A model generated the notes under the pieces. That model was not told where the DNA came from, ran no database searches, and worked only from the letters and a program-made list of their open reading frames with translations. Of a stretch of 30,563 bases of DNA, positions 21,937 to 30,563 are shown in pieces. The stretch is from positions 1 through 30,563 of the forward strand of contig MDYQ01000287.1 of NCBI GenBank assembly GCA_003024175.1, written 5' to 3'. The translations under genes and the position numbers were made by a program. Positions within the stretch are counted from its first letter, which is position 1, and each line of letters begins with the position of its first letter. This stretch comes from Planoprotostelium fungivorum. Taxonomy: Eukaryota; Evosea; Variosea; Cavosteliida; Cavosteliaceae.

Positions 21937-22569
21937 CATCATAGTAAAAGGGAATATTATAGTCCATTTCTATACAACTCTCCTTGCACTAAATGCTTGC
22001 CTCCTGTGTTCTGTTTGGTAATCCTCTGCAAAACATTTGTAAGTGTTTGCACACTCTGCACTCGCTTTATGCAGTCGGGGTGGAAATAGAATCAATTTAT
22101 TTGTGCCTCACAAGGCCGTTCAATTGTTCTTGACAATGTCCTTTGCTGTGTCAAGAAAGGTTTTGTTGATGTTGGAAGTGCTCAATCCCTCCTCTCTTAG
22201 ACAAGCTTTCTGACCAGCACTCCCAGTTTGGGATGTAAGACATCTGTTCTCTCCAAGTGTCTCTGCCATAGTCCTTGGCCTCCTGGCAAGATCTGCAGGA
22301 GTCTCATAAGCTTTGGGAGGCATGTTTGGTGATGGTGAAGTACTTGCTCTGTGTATTCAGTTGGAAATGACGATGGACCACTCTGTAGTTGGAGAATCCC
22401 TCTTCCTCTGCTTCTGCCATGAGCACCTCATGAGGGCACTCTGCCACAACAGATTCTAGAAGACAGAGTAAAGTTATAACTCCGTTTCACAAGAATGGTG
22501 GACATGCGTGATTGCGCTCCACCATCACGTGATCTTCAGATCATGAGATGATTTGCTTTTGTTTTGCTG
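21937..22569. mobile_element. TIR element copy B, left end and interior only
   Basis: It begins with the same CATCATAGTAAAAGGG end as copy A and matches A's left repeat for about 150 bp. Its stretch 22393-22534 matches A's 20161-20300 in the same orientation. No inverted right end follows; instead copy C starts at 22570. B is therefore truncated, perhaps by the arrival of C. Its left tip overlaps the last stop of the longer methyltransferase frame. Confidence 0.72.
22120..22323 (-). CDS. 67-codon frame in element B
   Basis: A polar, Ala/Thr-rich frame starting MPPKAYETPADLARRP. It begins downstream of the block shared with copy A, but its sequence is unlike A's short frame. I do not recognise it. 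Confidence 0.22.
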   Translation of the reverse strand: MPPKAYETPADLARRPRTMAETLGENRCLTSQTGSAGQKACLREEGLSTSNINKTFLDTAKDIVKNN

Positions 22570-22674
22570 CATCATATAAAAAGGGAATATCATAGTGCAT
22601 TTATCTACAACTCAACACACACTGAATTCTTGCTTCCTGTGATCAGTTTGCAAATTCTTTGCAAAACATTTGTG
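22570..22674 (+). repeat. Left terminal inverted repeat of copy C
   Basis: About 105 bp, pairing with 24913-25017. Likeness to A and B is clear but lower. It ends in TTTGCAAAACATTTGT, shared by all copies. Confidence 0.8.
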
Positions 22675-22804
22675 AGGTCCTTAGACCCCGTAGAATGATA
22701 AAGAAGAGTGACGACTGCTGGTTGCTTCCTATGTGGAAGACTTGAGAAGTGATTTTATTGTATTCAAATCGTTCATTCTTGAACGTAGAAATATCCAATA
22801 AAAG

Positions 22805-24760
22805 TCATGGAGAGAGCCAGTGAAATGTTTCCTTGAAAAGGGCGTGTTTCTTGAGAGTTGGAAATTCAGGGAAACTCCGGCCGTTGTAATTGGGGCAATT
22901 ATTTGGCGTGTCCGTGATCTCTTGCGGACTTGGTCTTATGTCTGACAGTAGGTACGACATCACCCCCCTTCTTCCTTTGAGACTCTTTGAGTCTGGTCCA
23001 GTAAATGTGAGGGAGAAGGGCGTGCTTCCATGGCGAGCAGCAATCTTGACGTTGAGGGCGTACTGAGTCGAAGGTACGTAAAGATCCCAATCGTGGCGTG
23101 CTCCGTCAATCATCATACGAATAACGTTGAGGGCGTTCTGCACCCAGCGTTCAGCAGTGCCATTGGCGGCAGCGTGGTACGGAGTGATGAATCGATGGTC
23201 GAACCCAGCGGTCTCCTTGAGTATCGTCATCAGTCCGTTGACGAATTCGGTGCCATTGTCGGATTGAAGTATGCGAGGGAAGCCAAAGATGGTGCAGTAG
23301 TCGATCAGGTGAGTCACAGTGGTAGCAGAGGTCTTATCGACCATGGGGCGAAGGAAGCAGAAGCGAGTGCAAATGTCCACGGCAATGAATAGATAGTTGT
23401 TTCCTCTATTGGTAGTAGGGAGAGGTCCTGCGAGATCGATGGCAAGGTGGTGTCCAGGCATCTTGGATAAGATAGGTCTAGTAGGGTGGTAACCGCGGCG
23501 AACAATGTTGAATTGTTGGCATTTGGAGCAGGATTGAACGATCTCAGTGGCTTGTTCAGTAATTTGGGGCCAATTGTAACCAGCGGCTCTTACAGCGTTG
23601 ATCATAGCAGTGGCGCCAAAATGACCAAGTAGGTGTTTCTCTTCGAGCATCTTGAGTTGATCGTCCTTATCTTCTACGATGGTAGTGGTACTGTGAGGGG
23701 CGATCTTGACGCGGCGGTTTATGACGTAATATTGGCGGTTTGCCTCTGGGTAGAGTCGAGAGAGTGTGTCCGGTAGGATATTGAGGATGCCAGGTCGGTG
23801 GTTGATGGTGAAGTTGTACTCGGCGAGTTCGTCGAATCAAGCGATGACCATGGGGTGTAATTTGGGTTGAGAGTGAATGTAGGTGAGGGCGGCATGATCA
23901 GTGTAGAATTCGAAGTGAGCTCCGTAGAAGTAGTTGCGCCCCTTGCGAATAACGTAGATCAGAGCGAGTAATTCTCGTTTGGTAGCGGAGTAGTTGCGTT
24001 CAGCAGGTGATAACGAGCGGCTGCAGAAAAGAATATAGCGGGTTCCGTCGATAATTTGGTAGATACATCCGCCAATTCCGGTGCCGGAAGCGTCAGAGGC
24101 TCCAAAGAAAGGGTAGTTGAAGTCGGCGTGATGGAGCATGGTTCCGCTGTCGTAGAATCGCGAGAATGCGATTGTAATCCTCATCGTGTTCAGTGGTCCA
24201 TAAGCGAGTGATGTCCTTTTCGTTGCGTAGTGCGTCCAACCGAGAAGTCAAAGATGAAAGGAGTGGGATGTTGTCTCTCCAGTAGTTGACGAAGCCAAGG
24301 AATTGTTGAACATGTTTTCCAGTCGTAGGTTTGGGCCAGTTCTCACAATCAATGAGCTTAGCAGGGTTCACTCGTGATCCCATAGCGTCCACGATGTGTC
24401 CAAGAAGGTGATACGAGTGAGTGCCCATTTGCACTTGGTGATATTGAGTCGCAATCCGTTTGCAGTGAGGAGGTTGATGGTGTGGCAAACGTGTTCTGAA
24501 TGATGTTCCAAATTGAACGAGTAGACGGTAATGTCATCCATGTAGATGATGACGAAGTGGGTATTCCGGAAAATGATGTGCATCACGCGTTGAAATTTGC
24601 CCGGGATCTGTTTGAATCCAAAAGGGGCTCGTACAAACACGTACGTCTTTCCGTTCCAAGTGAATGCGGTCTTGTGTTGATCTTTCTCAGCGATAGGTAG
24701 TGAGTGGTACGCGTCTGTGCAGTCCAAGGTAAAGAAGATACATATGTGCGCTAAAAGCAT
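22805..24760 (-). pseudogene. Decayed Ty3/gypsy-type RT, RNase H and integrase
   Basis: Read from 24760 downwards. The first frame (24760-24368) begins in the middle of reverse transcriptase (FTLDCTDAYHSLPI) and holds the catalytic YMDD. A frame change near 24400 leads to the connection region (24488-24093, QQFLGFVNYW). Another change near 24180 leads to RNase H (24184-23837, SDASGTGIGGCIYQ, RELLALIYVIRKG). A TGA at about 23837 stands where the family has Trp. After it come a chromatin-typical linker (HRPGILNILPDTLSR) and integrase (to 22805), with an HHCC zinc finger and a complete Asp-Asp-Glu set (DLAGPL, QSDNGTEF, NGTAERW). Gag, protease and the N terminus of RT are missing. It is not functional as it stands. 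Confidence 0.9.
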
Positions 24761-24866
24761 GATTCAAGCAGATACAAAGAGAAACACTACACATAAGGCC
24801 ACCCACAAACCCTCATTAGCCTCTGCCTCTGTGAGAATAGGCTACTATCTTTTTGGTATGCAGTGA

Positions 24867-25017
24867 TTTCTACCCAGTCTGTATAAAGCATGCTCTGAGC
24901 ACACAAAAGCTTACAAATGTTTTGCAAAGAATTTACAAACTGATCACAGGAAGCAAGCATTCAGTGTGTGGGTGAGTTGTAGATAAATGCACTATAATAC
25001 CCTCTTTTTATATGATG
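24867..25017 (-). repeat. Right terminal inverted repeat of copy C
   Basis: The outer 105 bp pair with the left end. Likeness to A-left and B-left runs on for a further 45 bp (GCTTTATACAG and GTAGAAAT). The ATG of the next gene is at 25043. Confidence 0.8.
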
Positions 25018-25042
25018 TCCATCATACGGGTCTGAATCACAC

Positions 25043-26265
25043 ATGAAGGAGCTGAGAGTGATATCGTTACTGCCTAGTGCAGCTGAGATCATCGCCATCG
25101 TAGGCGCTGCAGACTCAATGGTCGCAAGGTCGCACGAGGATGATTATCCAACCAGTATAGTCCATCTACCGGCTGTAACCAGTTCTCGTGTTAAGTTCAC
25201 CTCTTGCGCTGATATTGATAAACAGGTGGCACCGAATTCTCATCAATAGCTGACGCCAATTGAAGGTAACTTCTGTTTTAGGAAAGGGTGAAGCGCTCTA
25301 CGCACTCGATGGAGAGACGGTTAAGCGACTGAATCCAACTCACATCGTGACCCAGGACATCTGTCAGGTGTTTGTGATTCCGAGTCGATGAATTGACTGT
25401 ACAGGTGTGCTCCATCGATCTGGGTAAAGTGGGAAACGTGAGAGCGTGAATTGATGGAGAGCAGAAACAGTCGAACGACTGGCGATCACAATGGATCCAC
25501 GTCCATGCGTCATCTCCTTGAATCCTCACAGCTTGGAGGATGTCATCAGTGATATCCGAGAGGTCGCTGATGCTCTGGGATTGAAGGAGAACGGTGAAAA
25601 GGCGATCCAAAACCTACAAGGTGGAATTTATTTCGTACGAATAAAGTCGAGACTGAGACGATCAGATCGAATGGAGAATGCCAAGAAGTTAGCGGCTTCA
25701 GTTCGACCCGCTGTATTACCCAAAGTTCTGTTCCTCGAATGGACTGACCCTCCTTTCGATGGACCTCACACACCAGGTGCATCATCATCTTCCATCATTC
25801 ATCAGAATGATTCTCTCTTCAGAGTTGGTTGATTGGGCCAATGGAAAATGCAACAAAGTGAGTGGAGGAGTTAGAGAGAAGACGTTGACCAGGATAGGTA
25901 CCAGGGGACATGTCGAAGAGGCTGACTCCAGAGGAAGTCATCGAGCAGGGACCTTACGATCTCATCATCGTCTGCCCCTGTGGCCTCAACCTCCAAGACT
26001 CCATACGAGAAGTGAAGGTGAGAGGACTTGATTCATTGATGATTGAAGGGGACAGGTCATCGAGGAGAAGGAGGAATGGTGGAGAAAGGTATCGAGGGAG
26101 GCGAAGAAGGTGGCCATATTGGATGGAAATCAATACTTCAACCGACCGGGGCCCAGATTGGTGGATGCCTTCGAGTGGATGGTTGGATTCATCAACGATC
26201 AACCGCAGATCATCCCCTCCGATTTCATCTGGCAGATCTACCACCCTTCAGACAATACACTCTGA
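25043..26265 (+). CDS. BtuF-like cobalamin-binding (TroA-fold) protein
   Basis: Related to bacterial vitamin B12-binding proteins of the TroA/BtuF helical-backbone family; cytosolic versions without signal peptide occur in many algae, plants and bacteria. Exons 25043-25225, 25287-25367, 25405-25423, 25465-25776, 25823-25857, 25898-26017 and 26056-26265 give 319 residues. The N terminus VISLLPSAAEIIAIVGAAD and RSHEDDYP match the first domain, then LNPTHIVTQDICQVCSIDL, CVISLNPHSLEDVISDI, VLFLEWTDPPFDGPHTPELV and YDLIIVCPCGL. There is no export signal, so a soluble role in handling B12 or a related ligand is inferred. The first intron could also be split as two very short introns (24 and 16 nt). 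The start lies 25 bp from the end of element C. Confidence 0.85.
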
Positions 26266-26335
26266 TCTCTCTACCACGCACATTGCACGATCTTTTTATG
26301 TACAAAATGGATGTGCTCTCTACTGTTGACATGTT

Positions 26336-27537
26336 CTACTCCTGTTCCAGAAGATGCTGTGCTGCTTTCTCTCGATCTAGATCGTTCTCCATCAGGGCCA
26401 TCTTCACTGACCTCTCTTCGAATCCTGTTCTCGTCAACGAGATCCCCATCATCCCCTCTCACCCAACTCGGTCAGACTCTTCACGGCAGAGAGGAACAAA
26501 CCCGCCTTCCCTACGTCCTGACCAAACAGTGACAGTGCCTCCTCACACTGTCACACTCAGCTCATCGTTTCAACGTTGACCTCACCTGCTCGCGATCTGA
26601 AGAGATGCTGGAGAGATTTCTCATCTCCCTCAGGTTCACCCACGCCTTCTCGTAGTCTCCCGCGTACTGAAGGAGAGCCCGTGTGACATCTTCGTCGGGG
26701 TACTCCTGTGACACCATCAGTCGTTCATATTCTACCATACTTCACCTGCTCGCTCAGCCTCTGGAAATCTGTGACAAAGTTGACGAGACGCAGTTCATCT
26801 TCGTACCCCACGGCATCTATGCCGATGTCGATGATTCTGGGTGACATCCCTAGTTCTACCAGAGTGTGGTACACTTGTTCCTGACTTCAGTCAGCCACGA
26901 AGGAGATGGGAGAGAAGCTGACGTGTTTTGGTGAAGAGAAGTCTCTGCGTAGTGGAGTGTCGGGGGGTGCTTCAAAGTGATTTGTTCCCTGGGGGATGTC
27001 CAATGTAGGGGTGGGTCCGTTCGATTCAAAGTTGAGGGAGTAGAGGTCTCTCACGGTTCCGTCTTCGCTCTTCTTGCCACTCTGCAGAGACTTCCAGGCT
27101 CTCTCCTCTGCCTCCATCTGCTTTCTCCTCTTCTGTTCAACCTGTTTCGATCAGATCGTCCGAACAGAGGGGTGTCACCTCTTCGATCTTTTGTTCGTGG
27201 ATGTTTGAGATGGTCTCCAGTTCGACGTGAAAATTGTATTGAAAAGGGATGACCTACGAGATGTTCTCAGAGAACTCGTCGTGATGCAAAGGGTTCGATT
27301 GGAGTGGGTAGCTCACCGGCTTTCGTCCGCTCTCATAACTTGCCAACTCTTGCAATACATCTTCAGACAATTGAAACTTCGAATGTTCAGCGGTAAGCTG
27401 CGACGTAAACTCACTCGCTCCGAGGCAAGAGGATGCAAAGCAAGAGTAGAGGATGTGATGCACCCGTAACTAGGTGACGAAAATTGGGACTCCTGCCCTC
27501 TTAACTCCTCCAAACGATACTCTAAGGGCTCTTCCAT
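26336..27537 (-). CDS. UBA-repeat protein, UBAP1-like ESCRT-I subunit
   Basis: Eight exons on the minus strand (27537-27464, 27413-27317, 27253-27179, 27141-26899, 26880-26746, 26705-26586, 26547-26463, 26424-26336) give 305 residues. The N half has a helix and the short KPVIPFQYNF, which recalls the Pro-Phe motif by which UBAP1/MVB12 proteins attach to ESCRT-I, then a charged coil (QKRRKQMEAEERAWKSL) and a Pro-rich linker. The C half, from about residue 164, has tandem helical units typical of overlapping UBA domains: VYHTLVELGMSPRIIDIGI, EDVTRALLQYAGDYEKAWVN and LTELGFEERSVKMALMENDL. These bind ubiquitin on cargo bound for multivesicular bodies. The intron 26881-26898 is 18 nt with an in-frame TGA, so it must be removed. 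The 3' end faces the BtuF-like gene, 70 bp away. The UBA call is firm; UBAP1 orthology is likely. Confidence 0.78.
26881..26898 (-). other. 18-nt intron in the UBA gene
   Basis: On the minus strand the 18 bases begin GTGGCTG and end GTCAG. They contain an in-frame TGA. Removing them joins SPISF directly to EQVYHTLVELG without a frame change. Confidence 0.7.
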
Positions 27538-27672
27538 CTCTAGTTACAGACTTTTTCATCACATGAGGTGTTCCAATTGCACTGATTTTCCTGGAAATTT
27601 ACGGGCTACAACAAATTTTGCGTCACGGATTTCTTCAAAAAGAGCAATTTTCAAACCGATCAACACAGAAGG
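27538..27672. promoter_or_regulatory. Divergent promoter, UBA gene and Lon
   Basis: Only 135 bp separate the two start codons, so both promoters must be here or inside the genes. It is A/T-rich with a TGCGTCACGG string near 27620 that resembles a half CRE site. No clear TATA box is placed. Confidence 0.55.
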
Positions 27673-30563
27673 ATGTTGTCCATTAGGAGTGCAGCCCTTT
27701 CTAACAACCTCCTAAGTGGTTCAATTAACCGCAGCAGTAAGGCAGTTTCTCAACGACGTGTTTCCTCTCAGGTAGTCCTTTTTTTTCACAACGTGATCCT
27801 CACCCTACGATTAGGTAGCCTTCTCAAGACCAACAAGACGAAATGTAATTCACATCGCTGGCCCACTTTCCTTGAAAACCTCTCTGTTGGTGAGTAACTT
27901 GATGCATCACGTGACAGAAATGTGATAATGATTAGCCACCCACCATGGAAAACAGAGGTATACCCAGCAAGCAGATAGTCAGAAACTACACAACAAAGCC
28001 AACTACAGCATCCACTGAAGAGGTTCTCCAAGTTCCCGTCCTCTTTCTCAACTCACCCGAGGCTGCCATCTATCCAGGTAGCTCGACACCTAGTGAAACG
28101 CAAACTTACAAGACACAGGCTCACGAGCCACATTGTTCATCTCAGAGGGACAGTTTGAGAGGTACAAGAGTCTGGACACTCAGCAGATCATCGGACTCTT
28201 CATGGTCCCAGAGGGAAACGAAGACATCGCTGCCAAAGAACCTCACGCCACCAAGCATGTCGCTTCCATCGGTGATCATCCTCTTTCGACAACCAGAGTG
28301 ACATGAGCAGGTGTCTTGGCCTGGGTGGAGAACGTAGTGAAAGCCAACGAGGGATACAACGTGACGTTCGGAGGACAGCAGAGGATTAAATTTGACGAAA
28401 GAGTGAGAGCCAACGAGGACGAATCACAGACCCCTGAAGAGCCTCTCATTCGCACAGTCGTCCGCATCAAAGACGTGAGAAGAGGATCTCTTTCTATCTC
28501 TGACCTAGACAGGACACGATATCGAACAAGTCTACGGATCTGATCATGAAGGCCTACCACGGTGCCATCACAAACTTTTTGGGAACTCAGGGAACAGGGA
28601 ACGCCAGTCTCGACTACAACGATGCCGTGTGGAGTGCCGCTGCTCTCTGCTCCAGTGATGCCACCACCGCTCAGGTATTCTTGCTTCTCCTTCTCTCCTT
28701 CCAGATACAGATGAACTGATGGATCTGATGTATCATTAGAAACTGTTAGACAGTTTACAATTGGTGGAAAGACAGTACCTTGTCTTGTGCATGATCCGTA
28801 CCTTCGAGGCGCTGAAAGTGATGCAATTGAAGATCTCTCAGAAAGTGGACGAAGAGGTGACCACCATCAGTCAACGTATACTGAAGGAAGAAGGTTAACG
28901 CGGGAAATCGACTGTACCTGCTGAAGCAGCAGATGAAGCACCTGAAGAAAGAGATCGGAGGAGATGACGATAAGAAGGCGGGAGCTAAGATGTACGAGGC
29001 GAGACTGAAGGGCCTCAACGTCCCCGAGGCTGTGATGAAAGTGATCAAAGAAGAGATGGGAAAACTTAGTGGCAGCGAGATGCATTCCTCTGAACAGAAT
29101 GTCGTCAGAAACTATCTCGACTGGCTGACCTCTATTCCCTGGGGTATCTACAACAAGGAGAATCTGGACATCCACCACGCCGAGAAGGTGAAAAGGAGAG
29201 GGAGAGGAGAGTGACTGTGATAGGTACTATCGGAGGATCACTACGGGTTGAAGGACGTGAAGGAGAGAATCCTTGAGTTCATTGCGGTGGGAAAGTTGAG
29301 AGCGGGAGTGCAAGGAAAGATCTTGTGCTTCGTCGGACCTCCGGGAGTGGGAAAGACATCCATCGGTAAATCCATCGCCAAAGCCACAAACAGAGAGTTT
29401 TATCGTTTCTCCCTCGGTGGGATGAGAGATGTCGCTGAGATCAGAGGCCACAGGTGAAGACACTCCTACACCTCTTCCTTTCGTCACCTTTTCCTCTTCT
29501 GACGATCATGACAGGAGAACGTACATTGGAGCTATGCCAGGAAAGATCGTTCAATGTCTGAAGACAGTCAAGTCACAGAATCCAGTGATCATGATCGATG
29601 AGATCGACAAGATGGGATCTTCTTACAACGGTGATCCTGCCTCCGCTCTGTTGGAGGTTCTCGACAGAGAGCAGAACTCTGCCTTCATGGATCTGTACAT
29701 GGATGTCCCCATCGATCTCTCCAAGGTCCTCTGGGTCGCCACAGCCAACACGAAAGACACCATCCCCGCTCCCCTCTTGGATCGTATGGAGGTGTGTTCT
29801 CCTCTCTCTTTATCCTCTTTACTGTGTATTCCTTTGTCTTCCAGTGATAACGTGTGTACAGGTAGTCAAATTGAGTGGATATGTGCTGGAAGAGAAGGTA
29901 CAGATTGCCAACAAGTACCTCATCCCCAAGGGTCTCACCGAGCACGGTCTCCCCGCTAATCAGGTACTCCATCTACACCCGTCTATCATCACCTCTGCTG
30001 TATTCGATTTGTTGGATTGAGACACACAGGTTAAATTCCAGAAAGATGCGATCAGTTCTCTCATCACCAACTGGTGCAGAGAGTCTGGAGTGAGAAACCT
30101 TCAGAATCACATCGAGAAGATCCTGAGGAAGATTGCCTTCCACGTGGTGAAAGAGGGAAAGGTGAGGAGAAGGAAGAGAAAACATCTCACCGGTGCAGGT
30201 GATCGAAGTGCCAGCAGAGACACCCCAGGCCATAGCAGAAGCCACAGCGGCACCTCTGGAGACAGAGAGCACAGAGACTAAAGCAGCCGAGAAAGGAAAG
30301 GGAAGGAGGAAGAAGAAGGAGAGCAAGGGAGAGAGCGATAAGCTGAAGGAGAAGATCGTGCAGAAGATGTCCCAGCCTGCACAACTGACAGAGACCATCG
30401 TTGTAGATGAAGCTTCCCTTCCCAACTATGTCGGCAAACCCAACTTCAACTCGGAGAGATACTACGATGTCACTCCCGTTGGTGTCGTGATGGGCCTTGC
30501 TTGGACCAGCATGGGTATGTATCTCCTTCTATTCTTCTCCTCTCATCTCTTATTCATTCTCTT
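27673..30563 (+). CDS. LONP1: Mitochondrial Lon protease (PIM1/LONP1), 5' part
   Basis: Lon is the ATP-dependent protease of the mitochondrial matrix. Exons 27673-27771, 27815-27889, 27936-28077, 28119-28271, 28311-28474, 28513-28674, 28740-28856, 28894-29187, 29224-29453, 29515-29791, 29862-29963, 30030-30161 and 30199-30514 give 754 residues before the edge. Residues 1-60 are Arg/Ser-rich without acids, a matrix presequence. The N domain follows ([30 protein letters not shown]), then the helical linker with [18 protein letters not shown]. Walker A is GPPGVGKT near residue 440 and Walker B is MIDEIDKM near 507; [19 protein letters not shown] is sensor 1 with the arginine finger region. A Lys/Glu/Ala-rich insertion of about 50 residues (30199-30360) sits before the protease domain, as in other mitochondrial Lons. 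The catalytic Ser-Lys dyad lies beyond the right edge. Confidence 0.96.

Larger units (their letters stand above)
22570..25017. mobile_element. TIR element copy C enclosing gypsy-type pol
   Basis: The ends are inverted repeats of about 105 bp: 22570-22674 forward and 24913-25017 reversed, both starting CATCATATAAAAAG. They share variants not present in A or B (GTGCATTTATCTACAACTCA, CTTCCTGTGATCAGTTTG), so they belong to one element. Between them on the minus strand lies a decayed Ty3/gypsy pol region filling nearly all the interior, with only about 130-150 bp between each repeat and pol. No long terminal direct repeats, primer-binding site, gag or protease are visible. The flanks (TGCTG and TCCAT) show no target duplication. 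The right end lies 25 bp before the ATG of the next host gene. Confidence 0.75.

Noticed and set aside
23030-23392. 120-codon plus-strand frame
   Set aside because: Antisense shadow of the integrase coding sequence.
22570-25017. Reading copy C as an LTR retrotransposon
   Set aside because: The flanking repeats are inverted, not direct, and no primer-binding site or polypurine tract is seen.
1-30563. tRNA, rRNA, CRISPR or bacterial operon signals
   Set aside because: No tRNA box pattern, rRNA segment or spaced repeats were seen; genes are intron-rich and eukaryotic.

Overview
The window is nuclear DNA from a eukaryote with a compact, intron-dense genome. Genes lie tens to a few hundred bases apart on both strands, and nearly every one is cut by GT-AG introns that are mostly 35-50 nt. 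Several introns that the reading frames demand are only 17-26 nt. The mix of products (BK-type K+ channel, plant-like UPF1, UBAP1-like ESCRT subunit, bacterial-type cobalamin-binding protein, mitochondrial Lon) points to a free-living protist. Amoebozoa is my best guess, held with low confidence. All exon joins were worked out by eye from splice signals, frame and family resemblance; none was checked by alignment.

Layout. 1-1084: 3' part of an NRAMP metal transporter. 1085-4800: AT-rich, no convincing gene. About 4800-5120: one unexplained coding-like stretch. 5116-5966 (-): VTI1 Qb-SNARE, divergent from and touching 5965-9938 (+), a BK/Slo channel. 9995-11299 (+): TTC4 co-chaperone. 11711-12734 (+): MPV17/PMP22-family protein with a mitochondrial presequence. 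13293-17677 (+): complete UPF1 in 16 exons. 17898-18175 (+): short protein resembling only the EB1 C-terminal dimerisation domain. 18312-19562 (+): C2 domain joined to a tubby-C/LURP-like domain. 20738-21696 (+): family-16 protein methyltransferase. 25043-26265 (+): BtuF-like cobalamin-binding protein. 26336-27537 (-): UBA-repeat ESCRT-I (UBAP1-like) protein. 27673 to the right edge (+): mitochondrial Lon, sharing a 135-bp divergent promoter with the UBA gene.

A family of terminal-inverted-repeat elements sits among the genes from 19.6 to 25.0 kb. Copy A (19637-20690) is complete, with a perfect 5-bp target duplication. Copy B (21937-22569) is a left end with part of the same interior. Copy C (22570-25017) has inverted repeats of about 105 bp that closely bracket a decayed Ty3/gypsy-type RT-RNase H-integrase region. 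The ends of A and C lie 47 and 25 bp upstream of host start codons.

The most unusual points are the inverted-repeat element enclosing retrotransposon pol, the very short introns, the C2 plus tubby-like fusion and the EB protein without a calponin-homology domain.
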